Assembly: GCA_902464405.1 (NCBI GenBank)
Contig: CABQJD010000008.1
Span: 7,925 to 71,924 of the forward strand
From: an uncultured Actinomycetaceae bacterium
GTDB lineage: Bacteria > Actinomycetota > Actinomycetes > Actinomycetales > Actinomycetaceae
Direction of reading: 5' to 3'
Length of the DNA stretch: 64,000 nt
Shown: piece after piece, positions 18,170 to 26,824 of the stretch
Layout of the letters: every line of letters starts with the position of its first letter
Position numbering within the stretch: the first letter of the stretch is position 1
Position numbers and translations under genes: made by a program
Notes under the pieces: model-generated
Database searches by the model: none
What the model was told of the DNA's origin: nothing
The model's input: only the letters and a program-made list of their open reading frames with translations

Positions 18170-18225
18170 AGTTCAATAGTTCAATAGTCTGGCAGTTCAA
18201 TAGTTTAGTAGTTCGGCAGTTCGGC
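18170..18225. repeat. Seven degenerate 8-bp tandem repeats
   Basis: The unit AGTTCAAT appears with an 8-base period, drifting to AGTCTGGC, AGTTTAGT and AGTTCGGC. All seven units begin AGT. They directly follow the long hairpin. The rest of 17840-18333 shows no gene on either strand. Confidence 0.75.
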
Positions 18226-18333
18226 ATCGGCTGAAACGATATGTAAGCACCTCGCAATCGCCCAATACGCTGCCAGCTCTGCCAACGTACTGTGCCTTAT
18301 AATGCTCGTCTCGCCTCAACTCTTAATCTGCCG

Positions 18334-18339
18334 TAGCAT
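18334..18339 (+). promoter_or_regulatory. -10 box of a probable leaderless promoter (MazG-like gene)
   Basis: TAGCAT is followed by exactly six bases and the ATG at 18346, with no ribosome site. A consensus TATAAT at 18298-18303 could serve as a second, leadered promoter. Confidence 0.5.
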
Positions 18340-18345
18340 GGCAGT

Positions 18346-18837
18346 ATGAGAACTTCAGATTCTGTGCCGAAGTCGGCAGCTGATCCAGATAAACCCGAAT
18401 ATCTCGTGCGTGAATTTCACGAGACCTATAATCTTCCATGCGTGCACGATGAGCCGAGCGTTGATCGTGAGCGTGTTCATATGCGTATGCAGCTTATTGC
18501 AGAAGAATTTTGCGAGCTTGTCGGTGCTGTGTATGGGAAAGATGCCCGCGGTATTGTTGAGCAAGCATATTCGCACGCAGTGGAAAAAGATGATTTCACT
18601 CGTGATGTTGTAGAAACTGCAGACGCCTTAGGGGATATTACCTATGTGGTCTACGGGATGGCGCTCGAGATGGGGATTCCGATGCGGCGCGTACTTGCCG
18701 AAATTCAGGCTTCAAACCTCTCAAAACTTGGTGACGACGGAAAGCCGATTTATCGAGAAGACGGGAAAGTCTTGAAAGGTCCGCATTATTTTCCGCCAAA
18801 TATCGCTCGTGTGCTTAGGCAGAGTGAAAATGAGTGA
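18346..18837 (+). CDS. MazG-like nucleotide pyrophosphohydrolase
   Basis: 163 residues of the all-alpha NTP pyrophosphohydrolase superfamily. Metal-binding acidic residues appear in LIAEEFCELVGAVYG (about 50-64) and in VVETADALGDITYVVYGMA (about 84-102), the ExxE...ExxD pattern. The C-terminal segment LSKLGDDGKPIYREDGKVLKG is recalled from actinobacterial PRA-PH-like proteins. It probably hydrolyses non-canonical nucleoside triphosphates; the substrate cannot be read from the sequence. It begins six bases after a -10-like box. Confidence 0.85.
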   Translation: MRTSDSVPKSAADPDKPEYLVREFHETYNLPCVHDEPSVDRERVHMRMQLIAEEFCELVGAVYGKDARGIVEQAYSHAVEKDDFTRDVVETADALGDITYVVYGMALEMGIPMRRVLAEIQASNLSKLGDDGKPIYREDGKVLKGPHYFPPNIARVLRQSENE

Positions 18838-18860
18838 TTATGGAATTTTCGCAAAACGTC

Positions 18861-18889
18861 TTGGAATTTTCGCACCACTGATATAGGCT
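18861..18889 (+). promoter_or_regulatory. Leaderless promoter TTGGAA-17-TAGGCT
   Basis: -35 TTGGAA at 18861-18866, a 17-base spacer and -10 TAGGCT at 18884-18889, then six bases to the ATG at 18896. This is the clearest example of the leaderless arrangement in the window. Confidence 0.7.
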
Positions 18890-18895
18890 CAACGC

Positions 18896-19267
18896 ATGGC
18901 TACTGATCCTCGTCGCGCCTTTCAGGCGCTTATTCAGGCGTGGGAGGAATTTCACGCAGCGGTAATTGATACTGAAGATTCTGAAACTCCACGCGTTCTA
19001 CGTGCATCGGAGCGGCTCGCTGATGCATATACAGTCTATGACGACGTAATCTTCACCAATTTTGGGGTAGAAGCTCCTTTCGATACGTATGACGATGAAG
19101 ATTTCGACGATGACGATATCGACTTCGATGATTTCGATGAAGATTTCGATGAGGATTTTGATAGCGATTTCGATGATTTTAGTGACGACGAAATCGACGA
19201 TATCAATGACGAAAGTGCTGACTTCGACGATGTTGATGACGACGAGATGGACGATGGCGGCGAATAG
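18896..19267 (+). CDS. Conserved acidic actinobacterial protein
   Basis: 123 residues. The first 60 form a helical, fairly hydrophobic domain (DPRRAFQALIQAWEEFHAA), and from about residue 62 the chain is almost all Asp, Glu, Phe and Ile (DDEDFDDDDIDFDD and so on), a low-complexity acidic tail. Similar small proteins occur in many Actinobacteria, sometimes labelled primosomal without evidence. The tail may bind metal or basic proteins. No function is assigned. Confidence 0.75.
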   Translation: MATDPRRAFQALIQAWEEFHAAVIDTEDSETPRVLRASERLADAYTVYDDVIFTNFGVEAPFDTYDDEDFDDDDIDFDDFDEDFDEDFDSDFDDFSDDEIDDINDESADFDDVDDDEMDDGGE

Positions 19268-19476
19268 TGGCTATCTATGCTCTATGCGACGTGTGCTCTG
19301 TGCGACGCCCGATACGTCTGCGTGGAGGTAGAGCTGCGCAGAAATATTCTTCTGAGTTAGCTGTATTAGGTGTGAGTGCATTAGTTCATTAACGCATTAA
19401 CGTCTGTGAAGCTGAGCATCCACTTATACTCTTAATATCGCCAATATTGGATATATTTTGTGAAAGGAGTGATTAC

Positions 19477-19500
19477 GCAGTGAGGTATTCACCTCACTGC
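19477..19500. repeat. Perfect 10-bp hairpin upstream of uppP
   Basis: GCAGTGAGGT pairs with ACCTCACTGC around a 4-base loop. It could be an operator for uppP or a terminator of the upstream acidic-protein gene, though no T run follows. An AAAGGAG lies just before it and a 19-codon frame starts within it at 19480. Confidence 0.6.
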
Positions 19501-19534
19501 GGGTGGCGGTACTCGAGACTTTCCCTTTCTTGCG

Positions 19535-19540
19535 TATAGT
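19535..19540 (+). promoter_or_regulatory. -10 box of a probable leaderless promoter for uppP
   Basis: TATAGT, five of six consensus bases, then six bases to the GTG at 19547. No ribosome site lies near that GTG. Confidence 0.6.
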
Positions 19541-19546
19541 GACGTT

Positions 19547-20389
19547 GTGAACATTTTTGAAGCGATTATTTTAGGTCTTGTACAGGGTCTCACAGAATTC
19601 TTGCCGATTTCTTCTTCTGCGCATTTACGTATTGTTGGAGGGCTATTTCCGAATTTAGGAGATCCGGGAGCTGCTTTTACTGCCATTACTCAACTTGGCA
19701 CAGAGACTGCAGTTCTTCTCTATTTCCGTAAAGATATCGTGCGTATTATCAGAAAATGGTTCGCGTCGATGCCGTGGGTTAATGAGCGCAAGCGAATGAA
19801 ACATTCGGATCCTGATGTTCGTATGGGATGGATCGTTATCTGCGGTACTATTCCTATCGTTGTGCTGGGCTTATTGCTAGAAGACGTGATCGATACTGTC
19901 TTCCGTAATCTCTACCTCACTGCGCTGATGCTCGTCGTCTTTGCTCTCGCCTTAGGTATCGCTGATCGCGTGGGCAAACGCATGATTTCTTTAGAAAAAA
20001 TGAGTATTCGTGACGGCGTGATTCTTGGTTTTGCTCAATCACTCGCCTTGATTCCTGGCGTTAGTCGTTCTGGCGGAACTATTACTGTCGGTTTGCTTCT
20101 AGGGTATACACGCGCTGCTGCAGCTCGAATTTCTTTCCTTCTTGCGATACCAGCAGTATTTGGTTCGGGATTTTATAAGCTCTTATCGTCACGCGGAGTC
20201 ACATCTCCTGTGGGTGCACTGCCAACTTTCGTTGCAACTCTCGTCGCATTTATTGTGGGCTATGCCGTGATCGTGTGGTTCTTGAAATTAGTGGAAACTA
20301 AATCTTTCCTGCCGTTTGTGCTGTATCGTCTCGCTCTCGCTGTTGTGGTCGTTATTCTCGTGGGCGCCGGTATACTCGCAGCAGTCTGA
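19547..20389 (+). CDS. uppP: Undecaprenyl-diphosphatase UppP (BacA)
   Basis: 280-residue membrane phosphatase that recycles undecaprenyl pyrophosphate, the lipid carrier for peptidoglycan, and gives bacitracin tolerance. The signatures are [14 protein letters not shown] near residue 15 and [13 protein letters not shown] near residue 165, which form the active site; eight or so hydrophobic segments are present. The GTG start agrees with the leaderless promoter and with the usual [15 protein letters not shown]-terminus. Confidence 0.96.
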   Translation: MNIFEAIILGLVQGLTEFLPISSSAHLRIVGGLFPNLGDPGAAFTAITQLGTETAVLLYFRKDIVRIIRKWFASMPWVNERKRMKHSDPDVRMGWIVICGTIPIVVLGLLLEDVIDTVFRNLYLTALMLVVFALALGIADRVGKRMISLEKMSIRDGVILGFAQSLALIPGVSRSGGTITVGLLLGYTRAAAARISFLLAIPAVFGSGFYKLLSSRGVTSPVGALPTFVATLVAFIVGYAVIVWFLKLVETKSFLPFVLYRLALAVVVVILVGAGILAAV

Positions 20390-20438
20390 TTCCTAGATTC
20401 TGCAACATCTGGAGAGCATATCAAGAGGAGATTCTGCT

Positions 20439-21125
20439 ATGAAGCACATTAATCAATTTTTGATGCCCGAAGCAGTGCTGTTCGATATGGATGGCACGCT
20501 CGTTGATTCCGAATGTATCTGGTTTGAAGCAGAGCGTGCAGAGTTTGGAGCGCTCGGCATTGATTGGACGATTGACGATCAAAATTTGATGATCGGCTGG
20601 ACGATTGTCGAAGGTTGCCGAAACGTTCTTCAGCACTACGGTCTGAGTGTGAATCCGAAGGAGATTGGGGAACGAATTGCGGCGCGTGTGCTCGATGTGG
20701 TCGCTCGCGGTGGAGTTGAATGGCGACCGGGTGCCTATGAGTTTCTTCAGATGCTCGATAGCATGGGTATTCCGCTCGCGTTGGTCACTTCCTCATTTCG
20801 TGACTACACTCAGCTGGTTGCCCGTCGTGCTCCTGGGCAGGGGTTTGCAACGCTCGTGACGGGTGACGCTGTGGAGCATGGTAAACCTCACCCTGAACCT
20901 TACCTTCGCGCTGCGCAAAAGCTTGGCGTCACGCCTAGTAAATGCGTGGCATTTGAAGATTCCAGCGCTGGTATTACCTCGGCTTATCGTGCCGGGGTGG
21001 TGACGGTTGCTGTGCCGTATCAAGGCGCGATTCCCGAGCTTGAGGGGATTCATATTCTAGAATCATTAGAATATGCAGATGCCAGCTATCTTGACTCACT
21101 TATGCGTGATCGCTTCGGTACGTGA
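20439..21125 (+). CDS. HAD-family phosphatase
   Basis: 228 residues. Motif I is VLFDMDGTLVDSE with the nucleophile Asp, motif II is LALVTSS, motif III uses the Lys of GKPHPEPYL, and motif IV is CVAFEDSSAGITSA. The cap is a helical C1 type between motifs I and II. This is the beta-phosphoglucomutase/phosphatase branch; the substrate is unknown. An AAGAGGAG ribosome site precedes the ATG. It lies 50 nt after uppP and could be co-transcribed. Confidence 0.88.
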   Translation: MKHINQFLMPEAVLFDMDGTLVDSECIWFEAERAEFGALGIDWTIDDQNLMIGWTIVEGCRNVLQHYGLSVNPKEIGERIAARVLDVVARGGVEWRPGAYEFLQMLDSMGIPLALVTSSFRDYTQLVARRAPGQGFATLVTGDAVEHGKPHPEPYLRAAQKLGVTPSKCVAFEDSSAGITSAYRAGVVTVAVPYQGAIPELEGIHILESLEYADASYLDSLMRDRFGT

Positions 21126-21370
21126 TTTTTCTATGCATACTGAGAATCTATCTTCGTGTTTTAAGTCTAAGTCTAGATTGGCGTAGGGGTTTTGGGGTGT
21201 ATAGTTGTACTCTGCGCATCAATTTTTCGTTCTGGAAGCTTTTGATGGGCTTAATATGCTCATAAGCGGGTGCGCGTGAAAATCTCTGTATTTTCCTCTC
21301 TTAGGCAGTGAAAATGCAACACTGCAACACGATACAATAAGGAATACTGAGAGCTAAGAAAGGGAGCTGT

Positions 21371-21817
21371 ATGGCTAATATCGCAAGTGCAACGGTTTCT
21401 TATTGTTGGAGTAATGATGGCGATGCTGAGCAGTGTTCTGTGCGTGGTGCATGGTTTGAAGGTGTTGAGTGTAGTCATTGCTTGAAAAAGATTCCTCATG
21501 CAGGGCTTGTTCTTACAGCTTCTGATGGCGATGTGTATTATCTGCATCGTTTATGTGCGTTGAAAGGGTGTGCTGGATTCGACCAGCCAACTATTTATAG
21601 CGCGTTACGAGCTATTGGCGCAGCTCCGTTAGGTGAGCATGTGCGAGTGGTTAAGCGAGGGGATGGGTTCGTCTCGGAAGATAATCAGCGGCACTGGCAG
21701 CGTAAAGGCGAACCAGAAGAAGATTGGTATGTGGAAATAGATTCTCGCGGTGAGGAACTAGCAGGGGATTGGGAATACGACTACGACACGGGTTATATTG
21801 TTTGCTCTATTGGGTAA
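21371..21817 (+). CDS. Hypothetical Cys-rich, zinc-finger-like protein
   Basis: 148 residues that I do not recognise. The N-terminal half has a CSHC pair (about 35-38) and LHRLCALKGC (about 59-68), together forming a plausible zinc site of the LIM or treble-clef kind. The C-terminal half is rich in Trp, Tyr and Asp (EEDWYVEIDS, GDWEYDYDTGY). A GGGAG ribosome site precedes the ATG, and TACAAT lies about 35 nt upstream. It is paired with the coiled-coil gene 33 nt downstream. Confidence 0.7.
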   Translation: MANIASATVSYCWSNDGDAEQCSVRGAWFEGVECSHCLKKIPHAGLVLTASDGDVYYLHRLCALKGCAGFDQPTIYSALRAIGAAPLGEHVRVVKRGDGFVSEDNQRHWQRKGEPEEDWYVEIDSRGEELAGDWEYDYDTGYIVCSIG

Positions 21818-21850
21818 AGAGCGATACATAAAGAAGTAAGGGGAGAGAGT

Positions 21851-22396
21851 ATGCTTTCTCAATCAGAGGGGAACGAAAGAGAGAGATGGAGCGACCCGCG
21901 AGAATATGTGGAGGCTTTCTATGATCATTTAGCCGATCTGCGTAGCCAAAAGCAGAAGCTTGATGATGCTGTTTCCTACCTCAAAAATGCAAAGAAAAAA
22001 CTCGAAGAGAACAATAAAGCGCTGCTACAAGAGAAAGAACAGCTAGAAAAAAGCATTGCTGAGCTGAAAGAAACAATCCAAGATGATGTTTCGTGGAGTT
22101 TTACGATTGTGTTCGATGAGTCTAAGGCTCAACATCACGGATATGATATTAACGAGCTATACGATTGTGTTGATAAAAACGTGCAGCGTTACGGTTTAAC
22201 ACGTCTTGCGCAAGGTACGTGGAAAGCCAACGAACAAGACAGAGTGGAATCTCAATGCCTCGCTGTGTCTTTGCTCTCTAAGCAAGACTGGGTGATGCAA
22301 AACATCGCATCATTTACAGTTCGCGAAAACGGTACAGCCGCTATTGATTACGTAGAGATAATAAAAGAACAGTTCCCGCAGCGAGTATACGATTAG
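21851..22396 (+). CDS. Hypothetical coiled-coil protein
   Basis: 181 residues. About 28-75 is a strong predicted coiled coil (heptads of Leu with Lys and Glu, for example KKKLEENNKALLQEKEQLEKS). The rest is a compact mixed domain starting SWSFTIVFDESK and ending in TVRENGTAAIDYVEII. It has no membrane segment and no motif I know. The ATG follows AAGGGGAGAGAGT. It probably shares a transcript with the gene at 21371. Confidence 0.7.
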   Translation: MLSQSEGNERERWSDPREYVEAFYDHLADLRSQKQKLDDAVSYLKNAKKKLEENNKALLQEKEQLEKSIAELKETIQDDVSWSFTIVFDESKAQHHGYDINELYDCVDKNVQRYGLTRLAQGTWKANEQDRVESQCLAVSLLSKQDWVMQNIASFTVRENGTAAIDYVEIIKEQFPQRVYD

Positions 22397-22594
22397 GCGC
22401 GTATTTCTTTGATTCATTATGCCAATGGCGTTTCCTGTGCAGTGCAATCGTTGGTTTACCTATGGCTAAACGGTATCAATTCACATACGGTGGATTCTTT
22501 TTTGAATTGGGGATAGGGATAGCTCCGTGCGTTTATATCTGTAATCTTTTCTTATCTCTGTGTGAGTTCTTCGGCTATTTCGATGCGTCATACT

Positions 22595-23551
22595 CTACTT
22601 TGGTTGTGCAAGCGTGCCGGCTGTCCCTGTTTCTACTGTTAAAAGATGATCCACCCGATCAGCTGGAATTTCAGGAAGTACTCCTCCATATGCTGGGCAT
22701 AGATTTTGAAATGAACACCAATCGCAGAGTTTATTGGCACGAGGTTCAAAACTTCCCATATCGATACATTGTTTAATCTTTGCCCAGTAATCTTCAACTT
22801 CTGCCGTGAGGGAGTGTACGTCGTCATTGTGCGGATCGTAAGTGAGTGTGCGAGCGTCTTTTAAGAAAAGCAGCTGAGTGCGCATAGGAAGAATTCCTTC
22901 GCTGTAATAGAGCATTGCAGCATAGAATTTCATCTGAAAGAGGTACTCTTCTTGAAAACGCACTGAAGGAGATTTCCCAGTTTTATAGTCAATAATTCTC
23001 ACAGCTCCGTTTGGTGCTCTATCGAGGCGGTCAATAAAGCCGTGCAGGGAAATGCCAGAAGGCGTTTGAGTCCGCACGTATTTTTCTCGTCCCTCAGGCT
23101 CTAAATTCTGCGGGTTTTCCAGAGAAAAATATGCATGCAAAAGCGGGCGCGCGCTTTCGAGAAAATCTGTAATTTCCACCTCGTTGGCAAACATATCCAG
23201 CACGTCAGAATGTGCTTGTATATGAGATTCCCATGTGGGAATAAGAGCTTCTTGCACGGATTTTTCAGTGCGTTTATCCGGCTCAGAATCAAACATATGC
23301 TCTAGCACTGCGTGCACAATTGTGCCGCGCAGAGCTGCAGGCGCAGGCGGCTCGGGAATTCGGTCAATTGTGCGCAGACGGAATTTTAGCGGGCAGTTTG
23401 CAAAATCTTTGAGCCGTGATGGAGACAAAGCAGCCGAGGATCGTACTTCATCTGTGCATGACGTGGTGTTTGCATCAGATGCATCTCCTTTAGGATTCAT
23501 TTCTTCTTCCTTGGATGCGCTATATGATGTGCTATCTGTTTCAAAATCCAT
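22595..23551 (-). CDS. RecB-like PD-(D/E)XK nuclease with Fe-S cysteines
   Basis: 318 residues of the PDDEXK_1 (RecB/Cas4/AddB) superfamily. The active-site core is GFIDRLDR followed by VRIIDYKTGKSP (Asp-x-Lys). A first Cys in FANCPLKFRLR and a C-terminal CDWCSFQNLC triad give the four ligands (C, CxxCx5C) of a 4Fe-4S clasp as in AddB and Cas4. No helicase is present; such stand-alone nucleases sit next to trmI in many Actinobacteria. It is divergent from trmI with 65 bp between. A role in DNA repair is likely but unproved. Confidence 0.88.
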   Translation of the reverse strand: MDFETDSTSYSASKEEEMNPKGDASDANTTSCTDEVRSSAALSPSRLKDFANCPLKFRLRTIDRIPEPPAPAALRGTIVHAVLEHMFDSEPDKRTEKSVQEALIPTWESHIQAHSDVLDMFANEVEITDFLESARPLLHAYFSLENPQNLEPEGREKYVRTQTPSGISLHGFIDRLDRAPNGAVRIIDYKTGKSPSVRFQEEYLFQMKFYAAMLYYSEGILPMRTQLLFLKDARTLTYDPHNDDVHSLTAEVEDYWAKIKQCIDMGSFEPRANKLCDWCSFQNLCPAYGGVLPEIPADRVDHLLTVETGTAGTLAQPK

Positions 23552-23581
23552 AGCCTAAGCATATCGCGAGACTTTGTATAG

Positions 23582-23610
23582 TTTTCAGGAAAATTTTGTG
23601 CCGCTATGAT
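23582..23610 (+). promoter_or_regulatory. Leaderless promoter for trmI (TTTTCA-17-TATGAT)
   Basis: -35 TTTTCA at 23582-23587, a 17-base spacer, -10 TATGAT at 23605-23610, then six bases to the GTG at 23617. It would drive trmI-dop-pup-pafA-FKBP. Confidence 0.6.
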
Positions 23611-23616
23611 GGGATC

Positions 23617-24840
23617 GTGAATAAGGATGAGCAATACGCATATACGGCAGATGAGCTTGGAAGCTGTGCGCATAGTCTAGGAGAAGCGTTACCTAAATGC
23701 GGTGCTCAGCGCAGGCGCGGTGTATTTCGAGCTGGAGAGCGTGCCCAGCTTACTGACGTCAAAGGTCGTAAATATACGATACATCTCACTGCCGATGGAT
23801 ATTTCCAATCAACGCGCGGAAAGTTTCACCATCGTGAGCTTATTGGTAAGCCTGAAGGCACCGTTATTGAAACTGCCGATGGGAAACGTCTGCTTGCGCT
23901 TCGCCCGCTCGTATCTGATTTTGTACTCTCTATGCCGCGAGGAGCTGCGGTCATCTATCCGAAAGATGCTGCGCAGATCGTCACTATGGCAGATATTTTT
24001 GCTGGTGCACGAGTGGTTGAAGCAGGCCTTGGATCGGGCGCTCTGACGCTTTCACTTTTGAACGCTGTCGGTGAGAGTGGGCATGTCATATCTGTGGAGC
24101 GGCGCTCGGAATTTGCTGAAATAGCTCAAGGGAACGTTGAATCTTGGTTTGGTGCTATGCCGTCGGCTTGGGAAGTGCATCTTGGAGATGTAGCTACTGT
24201 GCTGATGAATTGTGACGAGCATTCGATCGATGCTGTTCTTCTCGATATGCTCGCTCCGTGGGAAAACATTTCTGCTGCCGCACATGCGCTGCGCCCGGGA
24301 GGGGTGATTTTGGCGTATGTTGCCACAATTCCGCAGATGAGTAGATTCGTTGAAACATTGCGCGAATCAGAGACATTCACAGAGCCTGAATCGTCAGAAA
24401 CCATTGTGCGCACATGGCATGTAGATGGTCTTGCTATTCGCCCCGATCATCGTATGGTTGGGCACACAGGATTTTTGATTATCGCTCGCCGCTTAGCTCT
24501 TGGATCTGTGCCGCTAGTTCCCACTAAGCGCCCAGCTCCTGGCGCTCATAGCGAAGATATGCCGTGGGATGATGAGCGTTTTGAGGGCACTTTTAACGAG
24601 CGCACAATTTCTGAGAAAAAACTACGCAAAGTTCGCCGTGACGTTGCTCATCGCGCAGATGTAGAAGCAACAGGATCGCACGAAGGCGGGCCGCGAGCTG
24701 AAGCTATGCGTCAAAAACTTCAATCTGAGGCAGACGAGCGAGTTCGCCGTTCACGTATTGCTCACTTTTCGGAAACTGACGATTCAAATAATTGCGCTGA
24801 CTATGCGAGTAACTATGCTGAAAAAGGAGATATTGCATGA
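23617..24840 (+). CDS. trmI: tRNA (adenine-58-N1)-methyltransferase TrmI
   Basis: 407 residues from the GTG placed by the promoter; the frame also offers a TTG 21 bases earlier. The Rossmann SAM site is VVEAGLGSGALTLSLL, and an AVLLDMLAPWE motif follows. Family members methylate A58 of tRNA. The C-terminal third (after about 300) is charged and probably disordered, longer than in Mycobacterium. The stop overlaps the dop start as ATGA, so the two are coupled. Confidence 0.92.
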   Translation: MNKDEQYAYTADELGSCAHSLGEALPKCGAQRRRGVFRAGERAQLTDVKGRKYTIHLTADGYFQSTRGKFHHRELIGKPEGTVIETADGKRLLALRPLVSDFVLSMPRGAAVIYPKDAAQIVTMADIFAGARVVEAGLGSGALTLSLLNAVGESGHVISVERRSEFAEIAQGNVESWFGAMPSAWEVHLGDVATVLMNCDEHSIDAVLLDMLAPWENISAAAHALRPGGVILAYVATIPQMSRFVETLRESETFTEPESSETIVRTWHVDGLAIRPDHRMVGHTGFLIIARRLALGSVPLVPTKRPAPGAHSEDMPWDDERFEGTFNERTISEKKLRKVRRDVAHRADVEATGSHEGGPRAEAMRQKLQSEADERVRRSRIAHFSETDDSNNCADYASNYAEKGDIA

Positions 24841-26513
24841 CTGTTCGCAGAGTAATGGGCATGGAGACGGAATACGGAATTGCTGATGCCCGCAATCCGC
24901 ACGCAAATATCTTGGCTCTGTGTGCTCAGATTGTTGAGACGTATGGAGCCTCTGGCTCAGCAAGCCGCGCAGGAGATCCTGTGCGTTGGGATTATACTGG
25001 CGAAAACCCTCTCAATGACGCGCGCGGATATAAAATCAGCAGAGCTGCTGCCCACCCTTCGCTGCTCACAGACGATCCCGATCGCCCAGCGCCAAGTGGA
25101 GAAAGCAGCCCTGGCGTAGGGGGGTGCGGTCTGGATGGTTCTAGCGTTGATGATTTCATTGCGAGTGACGATGCGATGAAATCATATAGTCGTGTGCGCC
25201 GCCCGAGCGAAGAAGAGCTCGCTCTTCCTAAAGCTCCTAATGCTGTCTTGACGAACGGGGCCCGTTTCTACGTCGATCACGCTCACCCCGAGTATTCTGC
25301 TCCAGAAGTTATCTCTCCGAAAGAAGCTGTGATGTGGGATCGCGCTGGAGATGTGATTGCTCGTGAAGCGATGGATATTGTGCGCAGCCACGGGCTCGAT
25401 ATTGTGCTCTATAAAAATAATCTCGATGGCAAAGGCTCTGCATACGGTACGCATGAGAACTATTTAATGGCGCGCAGCGTAGATTTTCGCACGGTGATTA
25501 AAGTGCTCACGCCGTTTCTCGTCACCCGCCCGATTATCTGCGGAGCTGGGCGCGTGGGACGCGGAAAATTTTCGGAGCATGAGGGATTTCAAATTTCACA
25601 GCGCGCCGACTATATCGAAAACGATATCGGTATTGAAACCACCTTTAATCGCCCAATTATCAATACTCGTGATGAAGCGCATACTGATGAAAGGAAGTAT
25701 CGTCGTCTGCACGTGATTAACGGAGACGCCAACCAGTTTGACGTATCGAATTTCCTCAAAATGGGCAGTACTTCTCTTGTGTTGTGGTTTCTTGAGCACG
25801 CACCGGCGAGCCTTGAAAAGCTCAGTGCTCAAGTGCAGATAGCAGAGCCTGTGAGTGCCAATCAGATTGTGAGCCACGATCCTTCTGTGAGGGCAGTGCT
25901 CGATATGAGTGACGGTTCGCAAAAAAATGCAATTGATATTCAGCGGATATATCTTGATACATTGCGAGGCGCTCTTGAGCAAGCAGGGGAGATTGATGCC
26001 GATACTGCTCAGGTGCTGCAGATATGGGAAGAAGTTCTAGATGCTCTGAGTGGAGATATCTATAATGCGGCTGCGAGAGTAGAATGGGTGGCGAAACTTC
26101 AGATGCTTGAATCTCTGCGCGCTCGCGGAGCAATGAGCTGGGGAGATGATCGTCTTAAGGCTTTTGATTTTCAGTGGCATGATTTACGTCTTGAACGTTC
26201 TATCGTTAATCGTCTAGATCAAGCTGGCAGAGTTGAGCGTTTAATTTCGCCGCGTGATGCACTATGGGCATCGACTCATGCACCACTTAGCACACGAGCT
26301 TTTTTGCGTGGCGGGCTTATTGCTCGTTTTCCTGAAGCAGTAGCAAGCGCAGGGTGGGAATCTATCACCGTCGATATGCCAGGCTATTGCGATCTTGTGC
26401 GCTTGCCGATGCTCTATCCTGAGCGTGCAACGTATGAATGCACTGGTAAACTTTTGGAAGAAGCAGGATCGATTTCTGAGTTTGTGCAGAGGTTATCTGC
26501 GATGTCTATGTAG
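24837..26513 (+). CDS. dop: Pup deamidase/depupylase Dop
   Basis: 558 residues of the carboxylate-amine ligase fold. It starts with RRVMGMETEYGI, and the metal/nucleotide pocket is FYVDHAHPEYSAPE with the catalytic Asp, then YKNNLDGKGSAYGTHENY. Compared with PafA it has a long loop (about 45-120) with the Gly/Ser/Pro-rich stretch expected of the Dop loop. It converts the C-terminal Gln of Pup to Glu and removes Pup from proteins. The neighbouring Pup ends in GGQ, so this step is needed. No ATPase gene intervenes between trmI and dop. Confidence 0.95.
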   Translation: MTVRRVMGMETEYGIADARNPHANILALCAQIVETYGASGSASRAGDPVRWDYTGENPLNDARGYKISRAAAHPSLLTDDPDRPAPSGESSPGVGGCGLDGSSVDDFIASDDAMKSYSRVRRPSEEELALPKAPNAVLTNGARFYVDHAHPEYSAPEVISPKEAVMWDRAGDVIAREAMDIVRSHGLDIVLYKNNLDGKGSAYGTHENYLMARSVDFRTVIKVLTPFLVTRPIICGAGRVGRGKFSEHEGFQISQRADYIENDIGIETTFNRPIINTRDEAHTDERKYRRLHVINGDANQFDVSNFLKMGSTSLVLWFLEHAPASLEKLSAQVQIAEPVSANQIVSHDPSVRAVLDMSDGSQKNAIDIQRIYLDTLRGALEQAGEIDADTAQVLQIWEEVLDALSGDIYNAAARVEWVAKLQMLESLRARGAMSWGDDRLKAFDFQWHDLRLERSIVNRLDQAGRVERLISPRDALWASTHAPLSTRAFLRGGLIARFPEAVASAGWESITVDMPGYCDLVRLPMLYPERATYECTGKLLEEAGSISEFVQRLSAMSM

Positions 26514-26599
26514 TTGAGGTAAAAGAAGTGCTGGAATTATAGGTTCGCTTTCGCTGTTTGAAGAGTGAGAGAATGAGCGTATTGACGAGAGGATAGATA

Positions 26600-26824
26600 A
26601 TGGCAGAGCGTGAAAACATTCATGGGCACAGCTGCAGCGAGCATGGTATCGATAGTATTAAAAGCGAAGATAATAATATGAGTGCTGATAATACTGATAC
26701 TGCCAGTGTGCGCCCTGTGAGCGCCGAGTTTGACGTCGATGCGCTGCTTGACGATATTGATTCACTCCTTGAAAGTGACGCTAGTGCGTTTGTACAAAGT
26801 TTCGTGCAAAAGGGCGGACAGTGA
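26600..26824 (+). CDS. pup: Prokaryotic ubiquitin-like protein Pup
   Basis: 74 residues, slightly longer than usual (about 64), with a His/Ser/Asp-rich disordered N-terminus. The C-terminus is diagnostic: VDALLDDIDSLLES...FVQSFVQKGGQ. It ends in Gly-Gly-Gln, so Dop must deamidate it before ligation by PafA to target lysines. It overlaps the pafA GTG by four bases. The exact start among the first Met codons is uncertain. Confidence 0.95.
   Translation: MAERENIHGHSCSEHGIDSIKSEDNNMSADNTDTASVRPVSAEFDVDALLDDIDSLLESDASAFVQSFVQKGGQ

Noticed and set aside
22462..22776. 104-codon plus-strand frame with a hydrophobic N-terminal half
   Set aside because: Its second half is antisense to the end of the well-supported RecB-like nuclease and it has no good ribosome site.
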